From positions 1,328 through 14,973 of the forward strand of contig DCIC01000073.1 of the NCBI GenBank assembly GCA_002315825.1: a stretch of DNA of 13,646 bases. The letters run 5' to 3'. Both the position numbers and the translations under genes were made by a program. The notes beneath the pieces are model-generated. The model was not told the DNA's origin. It worked only from the letters and a program-made list of their open reading frames with translations, and did not search any database. This DNA comes from Bacteroidales bacterium UBA1736 (GTDB taxonomy: Bacteria > Bacteroidota > Bacteroidia > Bacteroidales > UBA932). Shown in pieces: positions 1 through 7,716 of this stretch (its first letter is position 1; every line of letters begins with the position of its first letter).

Positions 1-777
1 CCAATGTTCACCGCCGGTGTGGATGCCAAAGACAAGGCTCCCGCTCCGGCAGGCGCTCTGCTGGGCAGCGCTCTGATGAACCTCGGATTCTGTGGCATCT
101 TTAGAGTGTATGCCTCCATCAGCGGTACTCCGGTAGGTGAATGGGCGCGTATGGTAATGCTTGTTTCTGCACTGATGACTCTCTTTATCGCCACTATCTA
201 TATGGCGAGGATAAGGAATGTGAAGCGAATGCTTGCTTATTCCGGTATCGAGCATATGTCTGTGGTGATATTGAGTCTTTGTTTCGGAAAAGCAGGCTGT
301 ATTGCGGCCTTGCTTCACATAGTGATGCATACCTTTGTAAAATCGGGCCTTTTCTTCCATTTTACACAGATTTGGAGAGTATATTCGAGCAAGATGATTG
401 ATGATATGGGGGATTATCTCAAACTGAATCCATTCGGTGCTCTTGTACTGTTGTTTGGGTTTGTCAGCATTGCGGCAGTCCCGCCTTCGGGCCTTTTCTT
501 CAGTGAACTCCTGGCATTCAAGGCAATGATAGCCCAGGGGAGTTGGGCGGTTTTCGCTCTCACTGCGTTTTTGCTTACTGTGCTGCTCTGGGCATTTTCA
601 AGGAGCATTTTCAGGATTATTTTCCTGCCGGCATCCAGACCTTTGGAGAAGCTTAGGATATCATCTTGGGAATCAATTACTCAACTTGCTCTTTTTGCTC
701 TGGCCGCATACATCGGCTTTAATCCACCCTCGTTCCTACTCGATCTTATCGAACAGGCGGCGATATTGATTTCGTAA
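1..777 (+). CDS. hyfF: HyfF-like proton-translocating membrane subunit, 5' partial
   Basis: This is the C-terminal half of a NuoL/M/N-type antiporter-like subunit. The reading frame is already open at base 1, so the ATG at 4 is internal and not a start; the family is about 500 residues and 258 are seen. The AYSGIEHM segment (residues 78-85 counted from that Met) is typical of HyfF and differs from NuoL or NuoM. A membrane lysine follows in MHTFVKSGLFF (K113), and PPSGLFFSE (160-168) is the next conserved loop; both belong to the ion path in this family. Several hydrophobic helices span the fragment. Its TAA stop overlaps the ATG of the next gene by one base (TAATG), so the two are probably translationally coupled. 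In the known complexes this subunit couples electron transfer in the peripheral arm to H+ or Na+ movement. Family assignment is confident; the coupling ion cannot be told. Confidence 0.85.
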   Translation, partial: PMFTAGVDAKDKAPAPAGALLGSALMNLGFCGIFRVYASISGTPVGEWARMVMLVSALMTLFIATIYMARIRNVKRMLAYSGIEHMSVVILSLCFGKAGCIAALLHIVMHTFVKSGLFFHFTQIWRVYSSKMIDDMGDYLKLNPFGALVLLFGFVSIAAVPPSGLFFSELLAFKAMIAQGSWAVFALTAFLLTVLLWAFSRSIFRIIFLPASRPLEKLRISSWESITQLALFALAAYIGFNPPSFLLDLIEQAAILIS

Positions 778-2258
778 TGACTATGACTGAATTATTGCAT
801 ATCAGCAACGGAAGTTGCGTAAACGTGGCGAAGATTCCGCTCTTGAGTTACGATTGCTTCCGGGCTGTGACCTTGGAACTCTTGGACGTAAAGACTCGGC
901 ACTGTGCCTGCTATTTTGCTTATCCTTGTGGCGAGGGACTAAGACTTGTGATGTGTATTGCGGATGATGGGCAAGGGGATATAATCGTGTATGCCTGCGA
1001 TGCGCAAAAAGGTGAAGTATTGCTTTCGGCGGCTGCACAATGCCTTGCGTTGGAACGCTTTGAGCGTGAGATTCACGAGAACTGGGGACTTGAATTTGAA
1101 GGTCATCCCTGGTATAAGCCGGTGCGAGATTTCCTGCCGGGCAAATACGAGTTTTTCCAGATGGAAGGCGAAGAGCTTCACGAGGTAGGCGTTGGCCCTG
1201 TCCATGCCGGAGTGATTGAACCCGGTCATTTCCGCTTCATCTGTAATGGTGAAGATGTGCTTCACCTTGAGATTCAGCTGGGATGGCAGCATAGAGGGAT
1301 AGAGAAGCTTATGCTGGAGAAGAAACGCCTGATTGAGCGCGTACTCCTTTCGGAGGGCATAGCAGGGGATACTTCTGTAAGTCATTCAAGTGCTTTTGCC
1401 ACTGTTTGGGAAAGCCTTTGCGGTTTCAGGCCCGGCAGGGAAGTGCTTTGGGCAAGGACCCTGGCGGCAGAACTTGAGAGATTGGCCAATCATACCGGTG
1501 ACCTCGGAGCCATCTGCGGGGATGTGGCTTATCAGCTCGGTGCGGCTGTGTACGGCCGTTTGCGTACCCCGATAGTAAACTTCTCACAACGCTGGTGCGG
1601 CAACCGTCTGGGAAAAGGCAATGTGCGCCCATTCTATTCTCCGTACGCCTTTACAGAAGAGCTGAAGACGCAGCTTTTGAGCGATCTCGCAGCTTACGAG
1701 AGGGACTTCCTGCAGATGAGTGATAAGATACTATATTTCCCTTCAGTGCTTTCCCGTCTGGATAGGACCGGAGTCGTGAGCCTGGAGCAGGCGGAAGAGA
1801 TCGGAGCGGTGGGAATGGCTGCCAAGTGTGCCGGAGTCGAGCGTGATATCCGCTCATCCCATCCATACGCAGCTTATCCATCACTCAATGTCCGGCCCGT
1901 CGTGAAGACTGCCGGAGATGTTCTTGCCCGCACGGAGCTCCGTATCGATGAAGTCAAACAATCGCTGGGCATCATCCGTGCTTTGCTTGAAGACATGCCC
2001 TCTTTCGGAAGGCAGGAAAACTTTGACGGCAGCCCGATGGCTGATTCTTTTGCAATCTCACTTGTCGAGGGGTGGCGCGGAGAGATATGCCATATTGCCA
2101 TTACCGCTCCTGACGGTTCTCTGATTGCATACAAGATTAAGGATCCTTCATTCCATAACTGGATGGCTCTCGCTCTGGCGGTGCGCGGTAACGAGATCTC
2201 GGACTTCCCTATATGTAACAAAAGCTTTAATCTGTCCTACTGCGCCCACGACCTTTAA
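777..2258 (+). CDS. Hydrogenase-4-like large subunit lacking the NiFe site (Ehr type)
   Basis: The protein has 493 residues. An N-terminal NuoC-like (30 kDa) domain ends near FEGHPWYKPVRD (107-118). A NuoD/HycE-like (49 kDa) domain follows, starting around HAGVIEPG and LGWQHRGIEK. This is the NuoC-NuoD fusion layout of HycE and HyfG. In those enzymes four cysteines in two motifs (RxCGxC near the start, DPCxxC at the end) hold the NiFe centre. Here the first motif reads GIAGDTSVSHS (194-204), with Ala196 and Thr199 in place of the cysteines and the trailing HS kept. The C-terminus reads NKSFNLSYCAHDL, with no DPCxxC; at most C489 corresponds to one ligand. The protein ends without the peptide that maturation would cleave. 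A NiFe centre and H2 chemistry are therefore not expected. The frame is intact and the flanking genes are coupled, so it is not a pseudogene. It resembles the Ehr complexes, whose reaction is unknown to me. Confidence 0.85.
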   Translation: MTMTELLHISNGSCVNVAKIPLLSYDCFRAVTLELLDVKTRHCACYFAYPCGEGLRLVMCIADDGQGDIIVYACDAQKGEVLLSAAAQCLALERFEREIHENWGLEFEGHPWYKPVRDFLPGKYEFFQMEGEELHEVGVGPVHAGVIEPGHFRFICNGEDVLHLEIQLGWQHRGIEKLMLEKKRLIERVLLSEGIAGDTSVSHSSAFATVWESLCGFRPGREVLWARTLAAELERLANHTGDLGAICGDVAYQLGAAVYGRLRTPIVNFSQRWCGNRLGKGNVRPFYSPYAFTEELKTQLLSDLAAYERDFLQMSDKILYFPSVLSRLDRTGVVSLEQAEEIGAVGMAAKCAGVERDIRSSHPYAAYPSLNVRPVVKTAGDVLARTELRIDEVKQSLGIIRALLEDMPSFGRQENFDGSPMADSFAISLVEGWRGEICHIAITAPDGSLIAYKIKDPSFHNWMALALAVRGNEISDFPICNKSFNLSYCAHDL

Positions 2259-2269
2259 TAATTGATGCT

Positions 2270-3013
2270 ATGTTCAAGAGTATAAAGATATTCCTTTCTC
2301 AGGGTAAGCAATTTATTCCTGATGTACGCAAGGCTAAGGCTCCGGGAGTATTCCGTGGACGTCCTGTGATATCGACTGAAAGTGTTGATCAGCAGGAGTT
2401 TGCATCTGTGTGTCCGAGCGGCGCTATAGCTACGACCCCGGTCAGTATAGATTTGGGGAAATGCCTTTTCTGCGGCGAATGCGAGAGGTGCTTTCCTCAG
2501 AAAGTGCATTTTACGGATGATACCCATATGGCTACAAATGTGCGCGAGAGGCTCATTGTCCGCGAAGGCGAGGATAAGCCTATCGAAGTCGACAAGAATG
2601 CGGTGCGCCCCGAAATTCGCAGGATTTTCCGCAATTCACTCAAACTCAGGCAGGTATCTGCCGGGGGCGATGGGAGCTGTGAGGCAGAGCTCAATGCTAC
2701 GGGCAATGTCCAATTCGATCTCGGGAGATTCGGAGTAGAGTTTGTCGCATCACCAAGGCACGCTGACGGCGTGCTCATCACCGGCCCCATATCTTCAAAT
2801 ATGGCAGGGGCATTGGAATTGACCTATGAAGCTTGCCCGGAGCCTCGGATTGTGGTCCTGGACGGCACCGATGCAATCAGCGGGGGTATCTACTCGGGCT
2901 CACCGGATCTGGACAGGTCCTTTCTTGACAATCATCAGGTCGATCTTTACATCCCCGGCAATCCGGCTCATCCTCTTACGGTCATCAATGGAATCCTGGA
3001 CCTTACAAGATAG
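2270..3013 (+). CDS. Fused ferredoxin / hydrogenase small-subunit-like protein (HycF-HycG type)
   Basis: The 247-residue protein joins two modules that are separate genes in E. coli hyc and hyf. The N-terminal part is ferredoxin-like, with CPSGAI (48-53) and CLFCGECERC (65-74); C48, C65, C68 and C71 can hold one [4Fe-4S] cluster, with C74 extra. The C-terminal part (about 135-247) is NuoB/HycG-like, recognised by FDLGRFGVEF, SPRHADGVLITGP, PEPRIVVLDG and VDLYIPGNPAHP. The proximal cluster of this family uses four cysteines. Only the first remains (GSC, C137). The NGC triplet after it is missing, the third position is Asp201, and the fourth (IPGCP in relatives) is Asn231. The gene starts 11 bases after the large-subunit gene. 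It should sit between the large subunit and the membrane arm, but with at most one conventional cluster. It ends 8 bases before the convergent permease fragment. Confidence 0.8.
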   Translation: MFKSIKIFLSQGKQFIPDVRKAKAPGVFRGRPVISTESVDQQEFASVCPSGAIATTPVSIDLGKCLFCGECERCFPQKVHFTDDTHMATNVRERLIVREGEDKPIEVDKNAVRPEIRRIFRNSLKLRQVSAGGDGSCEAELNATGNVQFDLGRFGVEFVASPRHADGVLITGPISSNMAGALELTYEACPEPRIVVLDGTDAISGGIYSGSPDLDRSFLDNHQVDLYIPGNPAHPLTVINGILDLTR

Positions 3014-3021
3014 CACATCTG

Positions 3022-3942
3022 TCAGTTGGTCTTGTGATAACTCAGAATGGCCCAAGTAGTTGTAAGGAAGCCGATGATAAGCAGTGCGGCAAGATCCACC
3101 CAAGTGTCCAGAAGGTTACTCCCTTTAAGTATTATGCAGCGCATGGCGTGAGCGAAATACCGGAGCGGATTGGAGTAGGTGATTATTTGAGCCCATTGGG
3201 GCATTGACTCGATAGGTGTGAATATGCCGCTCATCAGCATAAAGATCATACTGAAAAACCAGATGACGAACATCGCTTGCTGCGAATTGTCGCTGTAGTT
3301 TGAGACCAGAAGACCGAACGAGGCCATTACGAGGATATGGGCGAGGGTAAAAATAACTATGTCCAGCAGGCTTCCCTTAATGCCGTATCCGAATACAATG
3401 AACGACAACAACAGACAGCTGAACACCATAAAGTAAGCCACTGCAACGTACGGGATCATCTTGCATAGGATGAAAGTCGTCTTGCGGACAGGGGTGACGT
3501 TGATCTGCTCGATTGTACCTTTCTCTTTTTCTCCAACAATGTTCAGCGCCGGAAGGAAGCCGCACATCATAGTGATGGCGATGACTATGAGTGCCGGAAT
3601 CATAAACATCTTGTAGTCCAGAAACTCATTGTATCTGTAGTCTTCAATGATTTCTATCTGTTGGCCCGCAGCTGGTCCCGGAACACTGCCGGATGAGATG
3701 AACCCGGATACACACGCGTTCAGATATTGTGATCCTATGCTGCCCCTTGTCCCATTGACGGTATTGACTTTAATCTCAACCGGAAGGTCATCAGCCTGAG
3801 GAACCGTATGGTCGAAATGCAGGGCAAAGCCTGTGTTGATGATAAGGATTGCATCAATGCGGCCGTCATCCATCATCTTCTGTGCTCCGTTTTCGGTAAG
3901 GGTCTTCTGAGAGTTGGTACTCATCGATCTGAGGCGTTTCAA
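3022..3942 (-). pseudogene. ABC-2 type permease, N-terminally truncated
   Basis: The open frame has 306 codons, but recognisable homology begins only near residue 14 (base 3903). From there it follows the YhhJ/YbhR/YbhS-like export permeases: a periplasmic part with NGAQKMMDDGRIDAILII, then about five membrane helices. The hallmark EKEKGTIEQINVTP (138-151) follows the first of these, and PIESMPQW (243-250) lies in a later loop. Relatives are about 370 residues and start with a cytoplasmic tail and a first membrane helix; both are missing here. The first 10-13 residues are encoded by the opposite frame of the tolC fragment it is joined to. No ABC ATPase or periplasmic adaptor gene is present. 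The rest of the frame is undamaged, which suggests a recent deletion or an assembly join. A functional exporter is unlikely. Confidence 0.75.
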
Positions 3943-4618
3943 AGCTTTCTTTGCTCATATCTTTGCCCGTTAGCAGACTGAGCATCTTGATATATGCACT
4001 GCGGTCCGTTTCCAGCGAGACCTGCTGCTGGTCGCAGGAAAGGATGCTGACTTTGATCTGGTCCTTGTCCGAAGAGTAGGCGACGCCTGCTTCCAGTAAG
4101 GCATCAAATTCGTGAAGGTTGCGGACTAGGTTTTCCCGCAGCAGTCTATTCAGCTCTGTCTGCTTGTCTATAAGTATGATACCTAGGTAAATGTTCTGGA
4201 TGCGGGAGCGGATGGAGTAGAGATTGACATCGAGCTGACGATTCTTGACGTCGGCACCTGCCTCAATTATTTTCCGTTTGGCGCTGGTCGCTCCACCATC
4301 CCACAACTGCTGGGTGATGTCCGCTGTGATTCCGTATTGATCGTGTGGAATGTTGAAGGTGAATCCCTGTATGTCGAAAGGCATTTCAACTACATCGGAC
4401 TGCCAGCTTGCCTTTCCTGAGATGTTGAGCTGAGGCACCCAGGCCAAGGCTGCATTGTTGAGGTCGTATTGTTTCGAAGTCTCGATCAGATTATACTCCT
4501 CAATCTGGGGATAATTGTCATAGGCCATCCTGATACATTGGTCTATGCTTGTCTGGCCGAAAGCTATGATCGTTGTCAGCAAGGCCGGGACTGAGAGTGA
4601 GAGAAGTTTGCGTATCAT
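3866..4618 (-). pseudogene. TolC-family outer membrane efflux protein, C-terminally truncated
   Basis: The 250-codon frame starts with a signal peptide (IRKLLSLSVPALLTTIIAFG, cleavage near residue 21). It continues as the first half of an outer membrane factor: SIDQCIRMAYDNYPQI, a beta-strand pair around LNISGKASWQSD and DQYGITADITQQLWDGG (94-110), then a long alpha-helical hairpin. TolC-like proteins of Bacteroidota have about 420-440 residues and a second repeat; here homology ends near residue 238 (base about 3905). The last dozen codons read the permease sequence in another frame. The gene starts 3 bases after tetR and is surely co-transcribed with it. Without the second half no trimeric channel can form. 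The truncation and that of the permease share one breakpoint. Confidence 0.75.
3895..3930. other. Join between tolC and permease fragments (deletion scar or assembly join)
   Basis: Homology to TolC stops and homology to the permease starts within this interval, read on the minus strand. The two frames are offset by one base, so no fusion protein results. The usual gene order in such loci is tetR, tolC, HlyD-type adaptor, ABC ATPase, permease(s). Everything from the middle of tolC to the N-terminus of the last permease is absent, probably several kilobases. The exact breakpoint cannot be set without an intact relative. Confidence 0.65.
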
Positions 4619-4621
4619 ATT

Positions 4622-5251
4622 CTATGCATTGATTCTGATATTCGAATCCGAAATGGAGTATCTGGCTGTGATTATTTCTGCCGTTTCTCTTTTTCTGCGC
4701 GACAGATAGTCCTCAATCCTATCTTCATCATAGCCGCAGAGATTTTCGAGAGCCGGTATCAAAAGGAAGGGAGAAACGACCAGAGAGAATACAGTTTCCA
4801 CTATTTCAGTCATATTGGATTCTTTGATCATTCCTTTTGCTATCTCTTCGGCAAGAAGTCTGGAGTGACTGTTAAATGTCAATCTTATGTTTTCTTCAAT
4901 CTTCTCCCTGTGTATGTCGAGAAGCTCCGGGCAGGTGCGGATTACGTCCTGAATGAGAAAAGGGAAAGATCTGTCTTCATTCAGCGCATCATACAATGCG
5001 CACGAGGTATTGACAATAATCTGGACGAAGGCGTCATCCGAATTCATCACCATCTTCATCCTGCTGATGAATCTGGTCACGTGGGCATCCAGTATTTTCT
5101 GGAACAGTTGTTCCTTCGAGCGGTAATAGTAGTTAACCATTGCGTGGGTCAGTCCTGCACGTTTTGCAACAGTCACCATAGATGTGGACCGGTATCCGTT
5201 CTGGATGAATTCCTCTTCGGCAATTTTCAGTAGATTTTCTTCTTTTGTCAT
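4622..5251 (-). CDS. TetR/AcrR-family repressor of the efflux locus
   Basis: The 209-residue protein has an N-terminal TetR DNA-binding domain (about 5-50). The helix-turn-helix is in TVAKRAGLTHAMVNYYYRSK (27-46), followed by EQLF as in the family. The C-terminal half is all-helical and would bind an unknown ligand and dimerise; it shows no residues that identify the ligand. Length is normal for the family. It is the first gene of the unit tetR-tolC'-permease' and has its own promoter and two tandem operator-like repeats just upstream, so autorepression is likely. In intact loci of this type the repressor responds to the exported compound. Because its targets here are broken, it may regulate only itself or sites elsewhere. 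Confidence 0.85.
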   Translation of the reverse strand: MTKEENLLKIAEEEFIQNGYRSTSMVTVAKRAGLTHAMVNYYYRSKEQLFQKILDAHVTRFISRMKMVMNSDDAFVQIIVNTSCALYDALNEDRSFPFLIQDVIRTCPELLDIHREKIEENIRLTFNSHSRLLAEEIAKGMIKESNMTEIVETVFSLVVSPFLLIPALENLCGYDEDRIEDYLSRRKRETAEIITARYSISDSNIRINA

Positions 5252-5252
5252 T

Positions 5253-5279
5253 TAACAGGTATGTCTAACAGGTGTGTTA
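5253..5279 (-). promoter_or_regulatory. Tandem TetR-type operator in front of tetR
   Basis: Two direct copies of TAACAGGTRTG lie at 5253-5263 and 5266-5276, 13 bp apart. The distal copy forms a perfect inverted repeat TAACA-GGTG-TGTTA (5266-5279), and TTAACA / TGTTAA bracket the whole site (5252-5257 and 5275-5280). The site lies between the -7 element and the start codon of tetR, where a bound TetR dimer would block initiation. That it binds this TetR protein is inferred from position. Confidence 0.6.
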
Positions 5280-5282
5280 ATG

Positions 5283-5312
5283 CAAAGCTAAAAAGAAATA
5301 TCCATTCGGCAA
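5283..5312 (-). promoter_or_regulatory. Bacteroidota-type promoter of tetR
   Basis: On the minus strand a perfect -7 element TAGCTTTG (TAnnTTTG) lies at 5290-5283. A TTG at 5312-5310, 19 bases upstream, can serve as the -33 element. Transcription would start inside the TetR-type operator. The -33 part lies within the terminator hairpin of the antiporter gene. Confidence 0.55.
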
Positions 5313-5322
5313 TGGATATTTC
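5291..5322 (-). terminator. Intrinsic terminator of the six-gene operon
   Basis: A perfect 12-bp stem pairs 5295-5306 with 5311-5322 around a 4-base loop. On the minus strand it is followed by TTTT (5294-5291). It starts 8 bases after the antiporter stop codon. The stem is AT-rich and the U-tract short, so some read-through into tetR is possible. Confidence 0.7.
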
Positions 5323-5329
5323 ATAATGA

Positions 5330-6937
5330 TTAACTGATATCTCTCTTGAGGAGGACTAACACATCTCCATTCTGAAGGATGGTATTTCCGTCAGGGATTA
5401 TTTTCTCTTCCCCGCGTTTGATCATTACAAGGAGATTGTGCCCGGCGTTTGGATATTCTTTGACCATATGTCCCGCCCATTTTGATTTTTCGGAAAGGCG
5501 GTGCTGTATGAGACTGTCCGTGGTCTTGTCCTCATACGAAGGGGAACAGAATACGACGGAGTCTCCTGCCTGCAGCAATGTGTCTCCGGTGGGGATGATC
5601 TGCTCGTCATCTTTTAAGACCAGAATAAGGAGAAATCCTTTGGGCAGCTGGAGGTCTTTCACATATTTTCCTTCCCATCTTCCGGTTTCAGAGATTTTAA
5701 CGCATCCGAATGTTATGTCAGTGGTCTCTTTGAAATCGTTGAATGTCGTCATAACATCGGAATTGGTGTCAATCATATTGGTCTTTTTTGCGACCGCGGG
5801 AATGAGTGACCCTTGCAGTGCGATTGAAATGAGTACAATGCAGAACACGATACTGAAGATGTCGTTGCTTAGAGTGACATTGGATGTCAGAATCATTATC
5901 GCAAATACGATTGATGCGGCACCTCTGAGTCCGGAGAATGCAATCAGACTGAGCTGATTTGCACTGTATTTCTTGAATGGGTGGAGAATCCCCCATATCG
6001 AAAGGGGCCGTGCGACAAAAGTCAGGACGGCAAATATTATCAAAGAAGGGATGAGAGAGTGGTAGAGATTGCTGGGATTGGCCAGCATTCCGAGGAGGAA
6101 GAAGATGATGATCTGCATAAGAGATGTGATGGCGTCAAACACCGCCACAAGCTGTTTCCTTCCCGGGAATTGGGCGTTTCCCAGAACAATTCCCACGATA
6201 TATGTGCTCAGATAGCCGTTGCCCCCGATCAAACTTGGGATGCAGTAGGCTGCAATTGCGATTGCTATGAAAAGAAGAAGTTCGAAGCCATTATTGTTTG
6301 TGACGTGGAAATGTCTGAGAAGATATATGGATCCTGTGGCAATGACAAGTCCCCCGCCTGCGCCGAATACTATCTGAGAGAAGATTTCCCAGATGACGTG
6401 GCCTGTGGATACGGAGCCTGTCAGCAGGGACAGCATTACCGCTGTCAGCATATATGACATCGGGTCATTGGAACCGCTCTCCACTTCAAGAATGGGGGCG
6501 GTATTGTTCTTGAGTCCGAGTTTTCTTGTACGCAGAATAGAGAATACTGTGGCGGCATCGGTTGAGCTGACTACAGAGCCCATAAGCAAACTTTCGATCC
6601 ATCCCCATTTCAGAACCCAGTGACAGAACAATCCTACAAAGACGGCCGTCAGCGCTACACCGAAGGTGGCAAGCAGACTGGCTTCCACTATTATCGGCTT
6701 GGCGGATTTCCATCTGGTGCCGAATCCTCCATAAAACATTATGAATATGAGGGCGATGGTGCTGATATCGCCCACAAACCATCCTTGCTGTGATGCAAAT
6801 TCGTTGTCCTGACTTCCGCAAATAAGACCGAGGGTCAGGAAGAACAGCAGGACGGGGATTCCCACTTTCATTGAAATATTGTTCAAGAAAACGCAGGTGA
6901 TGATAATAATGGAGAAGATGAGAAGATATACTGCCAT
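5330..6937 (-). CDS. nhaP2: CPA1-family K+/H+ antiporter with RCK-C repeats (NhaP2/CvrA type)
   Basis: The 535-residue protein has about 12 membrane helices (to about 385), then two C-terminal TrkA-C/RCK-C-like repeats. These are GFLLILVLKDDEQIIPTG (434-451) and HNLLVMIKRGEEKIIPDG (500-517), each followed by a L(L)QxGD turn. Transport motifs of the CPA1 family are visible: SSTDAATVFSILR (124-136), ESGSNDPM with the Asn157-Asp158 pair (153-160), and SGLRGAAS with Arg338 (335-342). Relatives exchange K+ (or Na+) for H+ at the cytoplasmic membrane, and the RCK-C domains sense cytosolic ligands. Its ATG is 2 bases after the stop of the SDR gene upstream, so it belongs to the redox operon and is its last gene, followed by a terminator. 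The place in this operon is unexpected; pH or ion homeostasis during uptake of an acidic substrate is one possible reason. Confidence 0.85.
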   Translation of the reverse strand: MAVYLLIFSIIIITCVFLNNISMKVGIPVLLFFLTLGLICGSQDNEFASQQGWFVGDISTIALIFIMFYGGFGTRWKSAKPIIVEASLLATFGVALTAVFVGLFCHWVLKWGWIESLLMGSVVSSTDAATVFSILRTRKLGLKNNTAPILEVESGSNDPMSYMLTAVMLSLLTGSVSTGHVIWEIFSQIVFGAGGGLVIATGSIYLLRHFHVTNNNGFELLLFIAIAIAAYCIPSLIGGNGYLSTYIVGIVLGNAQFPGRKQLVAVFDAITSLMQIIIFFLLGMLANPSNLYHSLIPSLIIFAVLTFVARPLSIWGILHPFKKYSANQLSLIAFSGLRGAASIVFAIMILTSNVTLSNDIFSIVFCIVLISIALQGSLIPAVAKKTNMIDTNSDVMTTFNDFKETTDITFGCVKISETGRWEGKYVKDLQLPKGFLLILVLKDDEQIIPTGDTLLQAGDSVVFCSPSYEDKTTDSLIQHRLSEKSKWAGHMVKEYPNAGHNLLVMIKRGEEKIIPDGNTILQNGDVLVLLKRDIS

Positions 6938-6939
6938 AT

Positions 6940-7716
6940 TTATTTCTGGAATTTCATTGTTTTACGGCGTATGATATTTTCAGCCCAATTGGGTAAGTGC
7001 TTCAGAATAGGAATAAAAGCGCAGTTCCACCAGTCCGGGACTGCCCAGCGCCTGTGGCGGAACAGAGCCCGGAGCGAGAGTTTGGCACAGCGGTCAGGGG
7101 TCAGGAGCACTCCGCATCGTACTCCCAGGCTCTGCATATTCTTGCTCAGGCCATAGAGGTCTGTGGCGATTCCAGCCGGGCAGATTGCGGTGACATAGAC
7201 TCCTTTCTCTCTCACTTCCTTTGAAAATGCGATTGAGAAGGCCTTGACATAGGCCTTGCTGGCACTGTACAGGGCAATGCCCGGTAGTGGCATCCAGATT
7301 GAGTAGGAAGACATATTGAGGATGTGCCCTCCTCCTGTCTCAATCATTTTCTGTCCGAACAGGCGGCATAGTTTTGTCAGAGTGAGATCGTGAAGGAAAA
7401 TCATCCTCCTTATTGTGTCCTCGTCAACTTCGGTGATGTCCCTGAAAGAGAATTGCCCCGCATTGTTGATGAGAACGTCGATGCTCTCGCTGTGGACCTT
7501 TATGTCGTCGAAGAGGGTCTCTGCTGCATTTTCTGTAGCGAGGTCCAGTACGACCGGCCTTACACTGACCCCGTAGCCTTTCTCCTGAATCTCTCTGGCG
7601 GCATCCAATACTGAAGAGCTCCGTCCGACCAGAACGAGATTGTATCCTTTCTTTGCCAGCCGCTCGGCATACTGGCGACCCAGACCCCGGCCCGCGCCGG
7701 TTATCAGGGCTGTCAT
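6940..7716 (-). CDS. Short-chain dehydrogenase/reductase (operon gene 5)
   Basis: I chose the ATG at 7716 (258 residues). It overlaps the stop of the upstream gene as ATGA and places MTALITGAGRGLG at the N-terminus, as is normal for classical SDRs; an ATG at 7740 would add eight odd residues. Visible motifs are the nucleotide-binding TGAGRGLG, the NNAG motif, and the active site with Ser in NMSSYS and Tyr-Ser-Ala-Ser-Lys (YSASK). The residues after the second strand (VGRSSS, with Arg) favour NADP(H). The C-terminus carries a basic, aromatic and hydrophobic tail, shared with the first gene of the operon; the two SDRs are related copies. SDRs of this kind oxidise or reduce alcohol/ketone groups, including steroid hydroxyls, but the sequence does not identify the substrate. 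Confidence 0.85.
   Translation of the reverse strand: MTALITGAGRGLGRQYAERLAKKGYNLVLVGRSSSVLDAAREIQEKGYGVSVRPVVLDLATENAAETLFDDIKVHSESIDVLINNAGQFSFRDITEVDEDTIRRMIFLHDLTLTKLCRLFGQKMIETGGGHILNMSSYSIWMPLPGIALYSASKAYVKAFSIAFSKEVREKGVYVTAICPAGIATDLYGLSKNMQSLGVRCGVLLTPDRCAKLSLRALFRHRRWAVPDWWNCAFIPILKHLPNWAENIIRRKTMKFQK

Noticed and set aside
777..3013. A working formate hydrogenlyase / hydrogenase-4
   Set aside because: The metal-binding cysteines of both the NiFe site and the proximal cluster are mostly missing, so an H2-forming enzyme is not supported despite the clear family resemblance.
3001..3067. Inverted repeat CCTTACAA / TTGTAAGG around the convergent gene ends as a terminator
   Set aside because: The 8-bp arms are 51 bases apart with no U-tract. 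A second weak pairing (3005-3010 with 3030-3035) has a 19-base loop. Neither is convincing.
3022..4618. A TolC-permease fusion protein
   Set aside because: The two coding parts are in different reading frames (offset by one base), so no single product can be made without a frameshift.
4865..6457. Long open frames on the plus strand opposite tetR and the antiporter gene
   Set aside because: They are antisense shadows of well-supported genes, show no recognisable domains and have low-complexity or implausible composition.
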